In this document: one piece after another, positions 1-8,280 of the stretch | Position numbering within the stretch: the stretch's first letter is position 1 | Layout: every line of letters starts with the position of its first letter | DNA from: Bifidobacterium apri | GTDB lineage: Bacteria > Actinomycetota > Actinomycetes > Actinomycetales > Bifidobacteriaceae | Direction of reading: 5' to 3' | Length of the DNA stretch: 64,000 nucleotides | Assembly (NCBI RefSeq): GCF_009299485.1 | Contig: NZ_WBSO01000003.1 | Location: 235,669 to 299,668, forward strand | The notes under the pieces: model-generated | Seen by the model: only the letters and a program-made list of their open reading frames with translations | Told to the model about the DNA's origin: nothing | Databases searched by the model: none | Translations under genes and position numbers: made by a program

Positions 1-240
1 AGCCGTGAACATGCCCAGTATGCCGGCGAAGCGGATCCGTACAAGCATCCTGAAGAGCGGGAGAACCGCTGGGCGGAGGATGACGAATATGACGAGTACG
101 AAGACGAGTATGACGACGACACCGAAATCGACGATGCCGACGGCAACGCTGCGGACGCCCCTGCTGATACTGCCGATACCGCCGATACCGCCGACGACAC
201 CGACGCCGAAACTGGGCTGACAGGCGGGCAGGATGCCTGA
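1..240 (+). CDS. rbfA: Ribosome-binding factor A, C-terminal end (partial)
   Basis: Frame 1 is open from the window edge to a TGA at 238-240 and encodes a very acidic tail (WAEDDEYDEYEDEYDDDTEI, then Ala/Asp/Thr repeats such as ADTADTADT). Only this tail is visible, so the call rests on context: in actinobacteria rbfA lies directly upstream of truB, and here the stop overlaps the truB start by 8 bases, which points to translational coupling. RbfA is a 30S maturation factor that binds the 16S rRNA 5' helix region. The long Asp/Glu-rich extension goes beyond the compact KH-fold family core. Another acidic protein cannot be excluded. Confidence 0.7.
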   Translation, partial: SREHAQYAGEADPYKHPEERENRWAEDDEYDEYEDEYDDDTEIDDADGNAADAPADTADTADTADDTDAETGLTGGQDA

Positions 241-1237
241 CGGTCTCGTCGTCATCGACAAGCCGCAAGGCGTCACCAGCCATGACGTCGTCGCCGCAGT
301 CCGATCAGTGCTCCACTGCAAGCGCGTCGGACATGCCGGCACACTCGACCCGATGGCCACCGGCGTGCTGGTTGTCGGGTTCGGGCACGCCACCCGGCTG
401 CTCAACTACATCGTCGATCACCATAAAACCTACGAGGCGACCATCAGGCTCGGAGCGCGCACCACCACCGAGGACGCCGAAGGCGAGCTCATCGTCTGGC
501 CACAGCAGGACCGAGATCGCGTGCGCGCACAAGTCGCCGCGCTGACCCGCCAGACCGTCGAGCACGCCATCGGTACCCGTCTGACGGGCGAAATCAGCCA
601 GGTTCCCAGTGCGTATTCAGCGGTGAAAATCAACGGCAAACACGCGTACGATTTGGCGCGCGAAGGCCAAGAAGTCGTGCTCACAGCCCGCAACGTGACC
701 ATTGACAGCTTCGACGTGCTTGACATACATGAGCCTGACACCCACGAAGGCACGCGGGATATCGATGTCCGTGTCACCTGCTCGGCGGGGACATATATTC
801 GAGCGCTCGCCCGCGATTTGGGGGATATGCTCGGGGTCGGAGGCTACCTCACCCGGTTGCGCCGCACACAGGTCGGCGCCTTCAGCATCGAAAACCCTCA
901 CGTGCTTGCCGCACGTTGCGAGGAACGCACGTTCACCACGCGTGACGGACGGCAGGAAACCCGCATGAGGGCACGGCTGGACGCCACGAAGGAACAATTG
1001 CTGGACGCCGCCATGACTATGGGGCAGGCGGCGCGGATGACCATGCCCGTCGTGGACGTCAGCGACCGTCAGGCTCAGGATCTGCGTTACGGTCGCAGCA
1101 TCGACATCAGCGTGGACACCGCCACCGCAGCCATCGCGCATCCGGCAGACGGCGGCGAAGACGTGGTAGCCATCATCATCCCAGACAACACCATGCCGGC
1201 ACAATCACGCCCGACTGTGGTATTCCCAGCCGCCTGA
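233..1237 (+). CDS. truB: tRNA pseudouridine(55) synthase TruB
   Basis: Converts U55 in the T-loop of tRNAs to pseudouridine. The N-terminal part begins DGLVVIDKPQGVTSHDVV and carries the family signature GHAGTLDPMATGVL near residues 35-50, whose Asp is the catalytic nucleophile. A second conserved block, VPSAYSAVKINGKHAYDLAR, lies near 125-145, and VTCSAGTYIRALARDLG near 180-195. At 334 residues it is slightly longer than the E. coli enzyme, with a variable C-terminal region after about residue 240 as is usual in actinobacteria. The ATG overlaps the end of rbfA; ribF follows after 68 bases, giving the common rbfA-truB-ribF arrangement. Confidence 0.96.
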   Translation: MPDGLVVIDKPQGVTSHDVVAAVRSVLHCKRVGHAGTLDPMATGVLVVGFGHATRLLNYIVDHHKTYEATIRLGARTTTEDAEGELIVWPQQDRDRVRAQVAALTRQTVEHAIGTRLTGEISQVPSAYSAVKINGKHAYDLAREGQEVVLTARNVTIDSFDVLDIHEPDTHEGTRDIDVRVTCSAGTYIRALARDLGDMLGVGGYLTRLRRTQVGAFSIENPHVLAARCEERTFTTRDGRQETRMRARLDATKEQLLDAAMTMGQAARMTMPVVDVSDRQAQDLRYGRSIDISVDTATAAIAHPADGGEDVVAIIIPDNTMPAQSRPTVVFPAA

Positions 1238-1305
1238 CCTTTTGCTAGAGTAGACGCGACAATCCAAGATCATCCAAGAGTTTCGGAAGCGACAAGAGGA
1301 ACAGC

Positions 1306-2610
1306 ATGAACATCACCAATCTGGTCCCTGACGACAACGGTCTGGTCAATTGGCCAACCCTGAGCGTCAACCGTAAATCCGTCGTAACGGTCGGATCGTT
1401 CGACGGCATGCACCAGGGGCATCGTGCGGTGATCGGAAGAACCGTCGAACTGGCCAAACGCAACAACGCATTCTCCGTGGTCATCCTGTTCAATCCGCGG
1501 CCGAGCATCGTCCACCAGTATGCGAAAACCCATCAGGGACAGCAGGCGCCGGCGGATATCGCGGACCCAGAACAGTTGATGAGCATTGACCAGCGGCTGC
1601 GTGTCATGGACGAACTCGGTGTGGACCACGTGCTGCTCGTGCAGTACACGCTTGCGTTCGCCGCGAAATCCTTCCGCTTCTTCCTCGGCCAACTCGTCGG
1701 CAAACTCGGCATGCGCACCCTCGTGCTGGGACAGGACGCGCATATGGGGGCCGGGCGTACCGGTGATGTCAAAGCCATCGAGAACCTGGCGCTCGCCACC
1801 GGTGTGTTCGAACTCGATATCGTGGACGACCGCGGGCCGGGATACACGCGTATCCCGAAGGACGTCTCCTATACCATGCCGCAGGAGCCCGGGGAACCGA
1901 ACGATCCGACCGCCGGCATGACCAAGGCGCAGTTGCGGGCATGGAGCAAACGTCATCAAGCTCAACAGGCACGGGTGTGGAGTTCTTCCAACGTGCGGTA
2001 CCTGCTGTCGCAAGGCCGCATCAAGGACGCGGACGCCATCTTGGGTGCGCCGCATGCCATTGAAGGCACGGTTGTCCACGGCGAACAGCGCGGCCGTGGG
2101 ATCGGCTTCCCTACGGCGAACCTTGGCGCGCCGATCGACGGGTATCTGCCGGTCGATGGCGTGTATGCAGGCTGGCTGGTCGATCTGGGCGAGCCGGACC
2201 ATGATGACGCTGACGGCTCGGCAACGCCAGAAGAGACCAACCAAGCCGACACCGGGACGACGAACGGCACTGGGACGACAAACAGCGCTTCGGCTGTCGC
2301 CAGCATTCCGCAGCCGCTGGATCTTGCGCCGGTTCGTTCCCGTCTCGCCCCGCACTCGCCGTGGCGGTGGCCGGCAGCCATATCCATCGGCACCAAACCC
2401 ACATTTGAAACCGAAAACGGCGAACCGGAGCGGGTCGTCGAAGCCTACGCGGTGACCGACGATTGGCTCGACTTGTATGGGCATCGTGTCCGCATCGAAT
2501 TCACCGGTTTTCTGCGGCCGCAAATCAAATTCGATTCCGTTGACGCGCTGAAAGCCGAGCTTGCAGCCAACGCCAAGCAAGCGGAAGAAGCCGCACGGAA
2601 CGCACACTGA
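1306..2610 (+). CDS. ribF: Bifunctional riboflavin kinase / FAD synthetase RibF
   Basis: Phosphorylates riboflavin to FMN and adenylates FMN to FAD. The N-terminal nucleotidyltransferase domain carries VGSFDGMHQGHRAVI near residues 28-42, with the HxGH-type motif. The C-terminal riboflavin kinase domain starts near residue 260 (GTVVHGEQRGRGIGFPTANLG) and contains IGTKPTFE near 365. At 434 residues it is about 100 longer than typical RibF. The excess is mainly a low-complexity Asp/Thr/Asn insert at about residues 300-345 inside the kinase domain and a linker near 200-220. The start ATG follows an AAGAGGAAC ribosome site. It lies downstream of truB, probably in the same transcript. Confidence 0.95.
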   Translation: MNITNLVPDDNGLVNWPTLSVNRKSVVTVGSFDGMHQGHRAVIGRTVELAKRNNAFSVVILFNPRPSIVHQYAKTHQGQQAPADIADPEQLMSIDQRLRVMDELGVDHVLLVQYTLAFAAKSFRFFLGQLVGKLGMRTLVLGQDAHMGAGRTGDVKAIENLALATGVFELDIVDDRGPGYTRIPKDVSYTMPQEPGEPNDPTAGMTKAQLRAWSKRHQAQQARVWSSSNVRYLLSQGRIKDADAILGAPHAIEGTVVHGEQRGRGIGFPTANLGAPIDGYLPVDGVYAGWLVDLGEPDHDDADGSATPEETNQADTGTTNGTGTTNSASAVASIPQPLDLAPVRSRLAPHSPWRWPAAISIGTKPTFETENGEPERVVEAYAVTDDWLDLYGHRVRIEFTGFLRPQIKFDSVDALKAELAANAKQAEEAARNAH

Positions 2611-2750
2611 CAATCGGCACGAAGCCGGCGTGGAATCCGCGTGAACATGGACTCACCATCGGCGCGAGCAACAATGGCACCGGGCAACGCAAGCCGTTGA
2701 AGGCACCCAGGCGCCACGGCATGAGCGCCGCAGACAGGGTTGTATTGCGC

Positions 2751-4175
2751 TCAACGACTCTTACGAAGACCGAGCGCATCCAGCGCGTCGCGCAGCGACG
2801 TCACTTCGACCAGCTCCATGCCATGGGGCGTGGCGTCTGAACGCCGTTTGCCTGAACGGGTCGCCGGCACCACCGCACGCGTGAACCCGAGCCGTGCCGC
2901 CTCGCTCAACCGGTGAGCGAGCTGAGGAACAGGCCGAACCTGTCCCGTCAACGAAATCTCGCCGACCGCACAGGTGGTGCGCGCAATCGGCGTGCCGGTG
3001 GCGGCGCTCGCCAATGCCGCGACAATCGCCAGATCGCAAGCCGGCTCTTTCGCCGACGCGCCCGCAATCGTCGAGACATAGACGTCGTTCGCGAGCAGAT
3101 TCACTTTGCCATGCCGGTACAGGACCGCGGTGAGCATCGCCAAGCGGTTTCCATCCACGCCATTGACCGCACGACGCGGGGTAGGCAACACGGATTTGGT
3201 GACCAGCGCCTGCACCTCGATGGGCAGGCTACGATGCCCGTCGAGGGTGAACGTCACACATGTGCCGTCCACCGCCTCTTGCGAGGCCGACAGGAACAGC
3301 CCGGAAGGGTCGGCTACCTCTTCGATGCCTTCGCCGCTCATATCGAAGCAGCCGACTTCGTCAGTGGGGCCGAAACGGTTTTTCACCGCGTGCAACAAGC
3401 GCAGGGCGGTCTGCGTATCGCCTTCGAACTGGCAGACCACATCGACGAGATGCTCAAGTGTGCGCGGGCCGGCGATCGAACCGTCTTTGGTGACATGCCC
3501 GACCAGCAGAATCGGGATATCAAGGGTTTTCGCGGTATCGATCAGCGCACTGGCGACTTCACGCACCTGCGTGGACCCGCCGGAGATGCCATCGACATCC
3601 TGGGAGATGATGGTTTGCGCGGAATCGACGATGGCCAGACATGGATGCTCTTGGGCGATAAGCCCTAGTACCGTAGCCAGATCTGTGGTGGACGCGAGCA
3701 GCAGGTTATCCTGCACCGCGTCGATGCGAGAGGCGCGCATACGCACTTGCGCCTGCGATTCCTCACCGGATAAGTACAATACGGTGCGGCCCGGGTTCGT
3801 GCGGGCCACATTGCCCGCCGTCTCCAGCAGGAGCGTGGATTTGCCGATCCCCGGCTCGCCGGCGACCAGAACGACGGAACCGGGGACGATGCCGCCGCCG
3901 AGTACGCGGTCGAATTCGCCGAAACCGGTGGGGATGCGGGTGACGCTTTCTGTGCCGACTTCGCTGATCGGCTTGACTGTGCCCTCGCCTACAACGGTTT
4001 GCGCCTGGGTGCGCGAAGTGCGTCCGGGGGCGGCGGTGCGGGACCTTGCGGCCGGCCGTGCCTCATGGAATTCGCTTACCGTTCCCCATTGGCCGCATTC
4101 GGGGCAGCGCCCGTACCATTTGGGGCCGTTCCAGCCGCATTCACTGCACACAAACTGCGTTGTAGTCTTTGCCAT
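2751..4175 (-). CDS. radA: DNA repair protein RadA
   Basis: RecA-like ATPase that drives branch migration and processes recombination intermediates. The N-terminus has the four-Cys zinc finger CSECGWNGPKWYGRCPECG (residues 9-27), then a Walker A GEPGIGKST near 105-113, the RadA-specific KNRFG motif near 265, and a C-terminal Lon-protease-like domain ending in the basic tail LRKSR. The 474-residue length is normal. It is transcribed toward ribF, and the two genes converge across about 140 bases. The ATG at 4175 gives the expected start just before the zinc finger. Confidence 0.96.
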   Translation of the reverse strand: MAKTTTQFVCSECGWNGPKWYGRCPECGQWGTVSEFHEARPAARSRTAAPGRTSRTQAQTVVGEGTVKPISEVGTESVTRIPTGFGEFDRVLGGGIVPGSVVLVAGEPGIGKSTLLLETAGNVARTNPGRTVLYLSGEESQAQVRMRASRIDAVQDNLLLASTTDLATVLGLIAQEHPCLAIVDSAQTIISQDVDGISGGSTQVREVASALIDTAKTLDIPILLVGHVTKDGSIAGPRTLEHLVDVVCQFEGDTQTALRLLHAVKNRFGPTDEVGCFDMSGEGIEEVADPSGLFLSASQEAVDGTCVTFTLDGHRSLPIEVQALVTKSVLPTPRRAVNGVDGNRLAMLTAVLYRHGKVNLLANDVYVSTIAGASAKEPACDLAIVAALASAATGTPIARTTCAVGEISLTGQVRPVPQLAHRLSEAARLGFTRAVVPATRSGKRRSDATPHGMELVEVTSLRDALDALGLRKSR

Positions 4176-4273
4176 AGTGCCGAAGCTAGCGAACTTTCAC
4201 GACATTGCGCGGCGGGCTCAACGCGCATTCGCGGTGCCGGCATGCGTCATGCCGCTGTGCGAGAATAAACCGT

Positions 4274-4912
4274 ATGGCGAACACTCAACAATCCTCATCC
4301 CACGGCAAGCTCACTGCGGTGATCGCAGTGGCGGCGGTGGTTATTGTACTGGCGCTGCTGTCGGCATTCATTTGGCCCGGCTGGGCGCTGAACAAGACGA
4401 CGACACCGACGAGTGCGCCGACGAGCAGTTCGACGTCGAACGGCAAGAAGTCCGCGGCGGCGAAGGCCCCGTCGACTCCGACTATTTCCGCGAAGCCGTT
4501 GCCCACGGACGCGACGAGCCTGCTGAAGGCCATGCCGGACAGCGTGGTCAACTACGCGCGTACCGACGCCAACCCGAGCGCGAACTGGACATCCGCGTCG
4601 CCGTTGGAAGAATACACGATGACGTATTCCACCGGGGATGACACAAAGAACATCGCGCTGATCACCGCGCAATGGTCCAGTGCGGATGACGCGAAAAAGC
4701 AGTATCAGGCGCTGACGGCATCGCTGACCGGTGACGAGATCGCATCCGGCAACGTGAAAGTCAGCGGCAAAACCACAGGCAGTTATGTGATCCGCAAGGA
4801 TGCGTCCGACAGCAAGAAAGCGGTCGCTGTCTGGATCAACGATACCGCGGTGTTCCAAGCGAACGGTCCGAGTGACGCGGTGACGACTTTCTGCCAGAAA
4901 TTCCCGCTGTGA
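4274..4912 (+). CDS. Membrane-anchored secreted protein of unknown function
   Basis: Starting at the ATG at 4274 (MANTQQSSSHGKL), the 212-residue product has one hydrophobic segment at about residues 12-36 (AVIAVAAVVIVLALLSAFIWPGW). A Thr/Ser/Lys-rich linker follows and then a globular domain of about 140 residues outside the membrane. An ATG 69 bases upstream is in frame but adds Cys/Arg-rich sequence unlike a real N-terminus, so the later start is preferred. I see no recognised enzymatic motif; the domain has few cysteines (one near the C-terminus). It sits divergent to radA and ahead of the bS22 gene. No function is assigned. Confidence 0.75.
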   Translation: MANTQQSSSHGKLTAVIAVAAVVIVLALLSAFIWPGWALNKTTTPTSAPTSSSTSNGKKSAAAKAPSTPTISAKPLPTDATSLLKAMPDSVVNYARTDANPSANWTSASPLEEYTMTYSTGDDTKNIALITAQWSSADDAKKQYQALTASLTGDEIASGNVKVSGKTTGSYVIRKDASDSKKAVAVWINDTAVFQANGPSDAVTTFCQKFPL

Positions 4913-5026
4913 CGATGCCGGAGCGCGTTTTCGCGTGCGCTGTCGGAATGTCGTTATCCAAAGTCGCTGAATACGTGTAGTATTAGGCGAGTTGCAATCT
5001 TTCGGTAATAAGAATGGAGGCTTCAG

Positions 5027-5116
5027 ATGGGTTCCGTCATCAAGAAGCGCCGCAAGCGGATGAGCAAGAAGAAGCACCGCAAACTGCTGCGTAAGACTCG
5101 TCACCAGCGCAAGTAG
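5027..5116 (+). CDS. Small ribosomal protein bS22 (AURKAIP1/COX24 domain)
   Basis: A 29-codon gene, MGSVIKKRRKRMSKKKHRK then LLRKTRHQRK, preceded by a perfect GGAGG at 5016-5020, seven bases from the ATG. The product is almost wholly Lys/Arg and matches the tiny actinobacterial 30S protein bS22 (AURKAIP1/COX24 domain), typically about 30-33 residues. It is expected to bind rRNA in the small subunit. A strong terminator follows 50 bases later, so it is a monocistronic unit. It is too short for most length cut-offs and easily missed. Confidence 0.9.
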   Translation: MGSVIKKRRKRMSKKKHRKLLRKTRHQRK

Positions 5117-5165
5117 TTGCACCGGTGAAGCCTCGCGCGCAACATGCGAGTAGCTCACAGCTCAG

Positions 5166-5191
5166 GCCCCTCTTCGGAGGGGCTTTTTCTT
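5166..5191 (+). terminator. Rho-independent terminator of the bS22 gene
   Basis: A 7-bp perfect stem GCCCCTC / GAGGGGC with a TTCG tetraloop, followed by TTTTTCTTT on the + strand. Confidence 0.93.
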
Positions 5192-5414
5192 TGCCTTGCC
5201 GGAGCGGCTGCCCTGAACTGGTGACATCCGGACGCAGATTCGGCGTAACCGATTGGCAAGAGGACGCATAGGCATGTTGTATATGTCCGGGCATACGCAA
5301 CCTGATTTGGTGACCGCACGCCGAGAAAGAAAACCGCGAACGGGCGGGGTCACCATCCGTTCGCGGTTCGGCTATTCGCGTTATTACTGCGCAGAAAACC
5401 ATGCGCGCGGGATG

Positions 5415-6716
5415 TCAGAGCACCGCGTCCATAGCCTGCTTGAGGTCGGCGATGATATCATCGGCGTTTTCAAGACCGCAGCTCAGGCGCACGAGGTCGA
5501 TGCCGACACCCGCCTCCTTGAGCTGCTCCTCGGTGAGCTGACGGTGCGTGGTGCCAGCAGGGTACAGGATGCACGAGCGCGAATCCGCCACATGCGTGGC
5601 GATGGACACGAGCTGCAGATGATCGAGGAACGCGGAGACCTTCTCACGGCCGCCCGGCACGCCGAAAGCAATGACGCCGCAGGTGCCGTTTGGCATGTAT
5701 TTGCGTGCGAGCTGGTAGTATTTGTCGGTTTCGAGACCCGGATGGTTGACCCACGAGATGCGCGGATCTTCATCCAGGAACTTCGCCACCCGGTAGCCGT
5801 TCTCGCAATGCCGCTGCATACGCAATCCGAGATCTTCGAGATTCTGGCCGAGCACCCATGAGTTGAACGGCGAAGGAATGGATCCGAAATCGCGCATCAG
5901 CTGAGCCACGCACTTGGTGATGAACGCGCCGCCATTGCCGAACTCCTTGGCGTAGGTCACGCCGTGGTAGGACTCGTCAGGGGTGGTCAGACCGGGGAAC
6001 TTGTCGGCATGGGCCATCCAATCGAAGTTGCCGGAATCCACAATGGCGCCGCCCACGCACGAGCCGTGGCCGTCCATGTATTTGGTGGTCGAATGCGTCA
6101 CGATATCGACACCGTACTCGAATGGGCGGCAGTTGACAGGGGTCGGGAAGGTGTTGTCGACAATCAGCGGAACACCATGGTTGTGCGCGGCTGCGGCGAA
6201 CTTGTCGAAGTCAAGCACCATCAGCGAGGGGTTGGCGATGGATTCGCCGAATACGGCCTTCGTGTTGGGCTGGAACGCGGCGTCGAGCTCCTCGGGCGTG
6301 CAATTCGGGTGCACGAAGGTGCAGTTGATGCCCATGCGGCGCATGGTCACATTGATGAGGTTGTAGGTGCCGCCGTAGATGGCGTTCGAGGCGACGATAT
6401 GGTCGCCGGCGGAGCAGATGTTGAACAGCGCGAAGAAGTTCGCCGCCTGGCCGGAGCTGGTGAGGATGGCCGCAGTGCCGCCCTCGAGTTCGCAGATTTT
6501 CTTGGCTACGACATCGTTCGTGGGATTGGACAGACGAGTGTAGAAGTAACCGGATTCAGACAGGTCGAACAGCCGTGACATCTGTTCGCTGCTCGTGTAT
6601 TTGAATGTGGTGGATTGAACGATCGGTGGTGTGCGAGGCTCGCCGTTCTTCGGCTGCCAGCCGCCCTGCACACAGATGGTGTCAATGGATTGGGATTCGT
6701 CCGTCATGTCGGTCAT
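5415..6716 (-). CDS. metY: O-acetylhomoserine aminocarboxypropyltransferase (sulfhydrylase), PLP-dependent
   Basis: Makes homocysteine (or methionine) from O-acetylhomoserine and sulfide (or methanethiol); cytosolic Cys/Met-metabolism PLP enzyme. Family features are PIVQSTTFKY near 35, YTRLSNPTNDVV near 65, the cofactor-binding SSGQAANFF region near 90-100, and HSTTKYMDGHGSCVGG near 205-220, whose Lys forms the Schiff base. The usual length for the family is about 430, and this is 433 from the start at 6716. That ATG is preferred over one 18 bases upstream because AGAAAGG lies 7 bases before it. Neighbours give no operon. Confidence 0.93.
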   Translation of the reverse strand: MTDMTDESQSIDTICVQGGWQPKNGEPRTPPIVQSTTFKYTSSEQMSRLFDLSESGYFYTRLSNPTNDVVAKKICELEGGTAAILTSSGQAANFFALFNICSAGDHIVASNAIYGGTYNLINVTMRRMGINCTFVHPNCTPEELDAAFQPNTKAVFGESIANPSLMVLDFDKFAAAAHNHGVPLIVDNTFPTPVNCRPFEYGVDIVTHSTTKYMDGHGSCVGGAIVDSGNFDWMAHADKFPGLTTPDESYHGVTYAKEFGNGGAFITKCVAQLMRDFGSIPSPFNSWVLGQNLEDLGLRMQRHCENGYRVAKFLDEDPRISWVNHPGLETDKYYQLARKYMPNGTCGVIAFGVPGGREKVSAFLDHLQLVSIATHVADSRSCILYPAGTTHRQLTEEQLKEAGVGIDLVRLSCGLENADDIIADLKQAMDAVL

Positions 6717-6846
6717 GGGGTTGCCTTTCTGCAATAGGGCATCGAGTTGGAATGCGTCAACGCACCATATACAGTGTATCCCCAGCTTATCTACCGACTC
6801 TCTTATGTCTCATGTGTGGCGATGTTCGCGCGACTTCGATGATAAC

Positions 6847-6880
6847 GGCCTTATGCGTGGCGGATTCCACGCATAAGGCC
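6847..6880. terminator. Hairpin between metY and rpiA
   Basis: A 14-bp perfect inverted repeat GGCCTTATGCGTGG / CCACGCATAAGGCC with a 6-base loop lies just downstream of rpiA and upstream of metY. It has no clear U-run on either strand, so it is called a terminator of rpiA by position. Confidence 0.6.
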
Positions 6881-6924
6881 GGGGCTGTCGTGGCGATATC
6901 ACAGATCGCCGCAATGGGTCAGGG

Positions 6925-7623
6925 TTACTTGTTCGGGTTGATCAGGGTGCGGGGGCCTGCCGGGTCGCCGACGATGACCTGGTCGACCATGTTGAGGAAC
7001 AGGCCGTGTTCCACCACGCCCACGGTGTGGATGAGGTCCTCTGCCAGCTCCTGCGGGTGGTCGATGCGCTCCAGGTGCAGGTCTACGACGTAATCGTTCT
7101 CGTCAGTGAGCACCGGCTTGCCTGCGGCGTCGAGGCGCAGCGTCGGCTTGTAGCCCTTCGCCTCGAACTTGCGGATCACCTGGCCGTTGCCGAAGGGGAT
7201 GACCTCAACCGGCAGCGGGAACTTGCCGATGGTGTCGACGACCTTGGACTGGTCGACGATCCACACGACCTTGTTGGAATTGATCGCCACGATTTTCTCC
7301 CACAGGAGAGCCGCGCCGCCGCCCTTGATGCCGTTGAAGTTCTTGTCGACCTCATCGGCGCCGTCGATGGTGATATCGATGTGATCGACGTCGTCGATGT
7401 TGACGATCTTGATGCCATAGCCTTCAGCCTGCTCCTGCGTGCGGCGAGAAGTCGTGACGCCCGTGAACTTGAGACCTTCCTCCTGCACGCGGCGGCCAAG
7501 CTCGTCCACGAGGAAACGCACGGTCGAACCGGTGCCGAGACCGGCGATCATGCCGTCCTGGATGAGCTTCGCGGCTTCGATGCCGGCCGCTTTCTTCAAT
7601 GCGTCTTGCTGTGCCTTGTCCAT
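6925..7623 (-). CDS. rpiA: Ribose-5-phosphate isomerase A
   Basis: Interconverts ribose 5-phosphate and ribulose 5-phosphate, feeding the pentose part of the bifid shunt and nucleotide synthesis. Signature blocks are GLGTGSTVRFLVDELG near residues 28-43, DGADEVD near 83-89, IKGGGAALLWEKI near 93-105 and the C-terminal FLNMVDQVIVGD. At 232 residues it is of normal length. The ATG at 7623 is chosen because AAAGGAG precedes it by 5 bases; the upstream in-frame extension (MPSVTASVIQRAQRSI) is not family-like. Confidence 0.95.
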   Translation of the reverse strand: MDKAQQDALKKAAGIEAAKLIQDGMIAGLGTGSTVRFLVDELGRRVQEEGLKFTGVTTSRRTQEQAEGYGIKIVNIDDVDHIDITIDGADEVDKNFNGIKGGGAALLWEKIVAINSNKVVWIVDQSKVVDTIGKFPLPVEVIPFGNGQVIRKFEAKGYKPTLRLDAAGKPVLTDENDYVVDLHLERIDHPQELAEDLIHTVGVVEHGLFLNMVDQVIVGDPAGPRTLINPNK

Positions 7624-8280
7624 AATGCTCCTTTGAGCTCGCTGTATGACAGACGCCGTGACAGACGGCATGCGGGAGCGCCCGCATCAGCCTGCCACGA
7701 TGTCGCTTCGCCTCGCATATGCGCCGAAGCCTGCTTCTATAGTATCGATGCGGCGGTATTTCACGGTGGATGATGCGATGAAGTCAAAGAATGAAGGATT
7801 GTTCGACCATCTACACCGGTTGGTCTGGTCTTGTGGGTGTTTGGATCTGACGAATACGGATTGAATGCCGCAGAGGCCAGATGGTGTACCGCGGTATACG
7901 CATGATGAGTAGAATGCGGATGGAGCATGGATATTTCGGAGTTGATTGTCTCCGGGGAAATCGCCATTGTTGCATGCATGATTATCGAAGTGGCACAAGG
8001 TATCCTGTGCGTTGAACAACATCGATGATGATAGCAGTGTTCAAGTTTCGTTGTTGTAATCCATCGGTCACAGTTCTACTTCATTCTAGACTGCGGTTCA
8101 TTGCATCGTTACGTTGGTGCAAACAGAACTGCGAAATCGTTTTCTTAGATAGTTAGTGCCACCGCTTCTGAACGATGTGATGGCATCTGCGAAATGCTGG
8201 TGCAGGCTCTGCGCTTCGCAGGTGATTCCCGGTCAGGGATATCTCGGTGATGAGTATTCGCCGAATAGAGAGGATGTGCA
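7624..8280. other. Intergenic region at the left edge of the accessory island
   Basis: About 650 bases without a supportable gene. Short frames here have no ribosome sites or recognisable sequence. The composition becomes visibly A+T-richer from about 7.7 kb, marking the change from core to island. The stretch should hold the divergent promoters of rpiA and of the peptide transporter operon, but I could not define convincing -35/-10 boxes. Confidence 0.5.

Noticed and set aside
1270..2613. 447-codon open frame opposite ribF
   Set aside because: Antisense shadow; ribF has clear motifs on the + strand.
7687..8022. Short minus-strand frame in the rpiA-transporter gap
   Set aside because: No ribosome site, no recognisable sequence, and composition like non-coding DNA.
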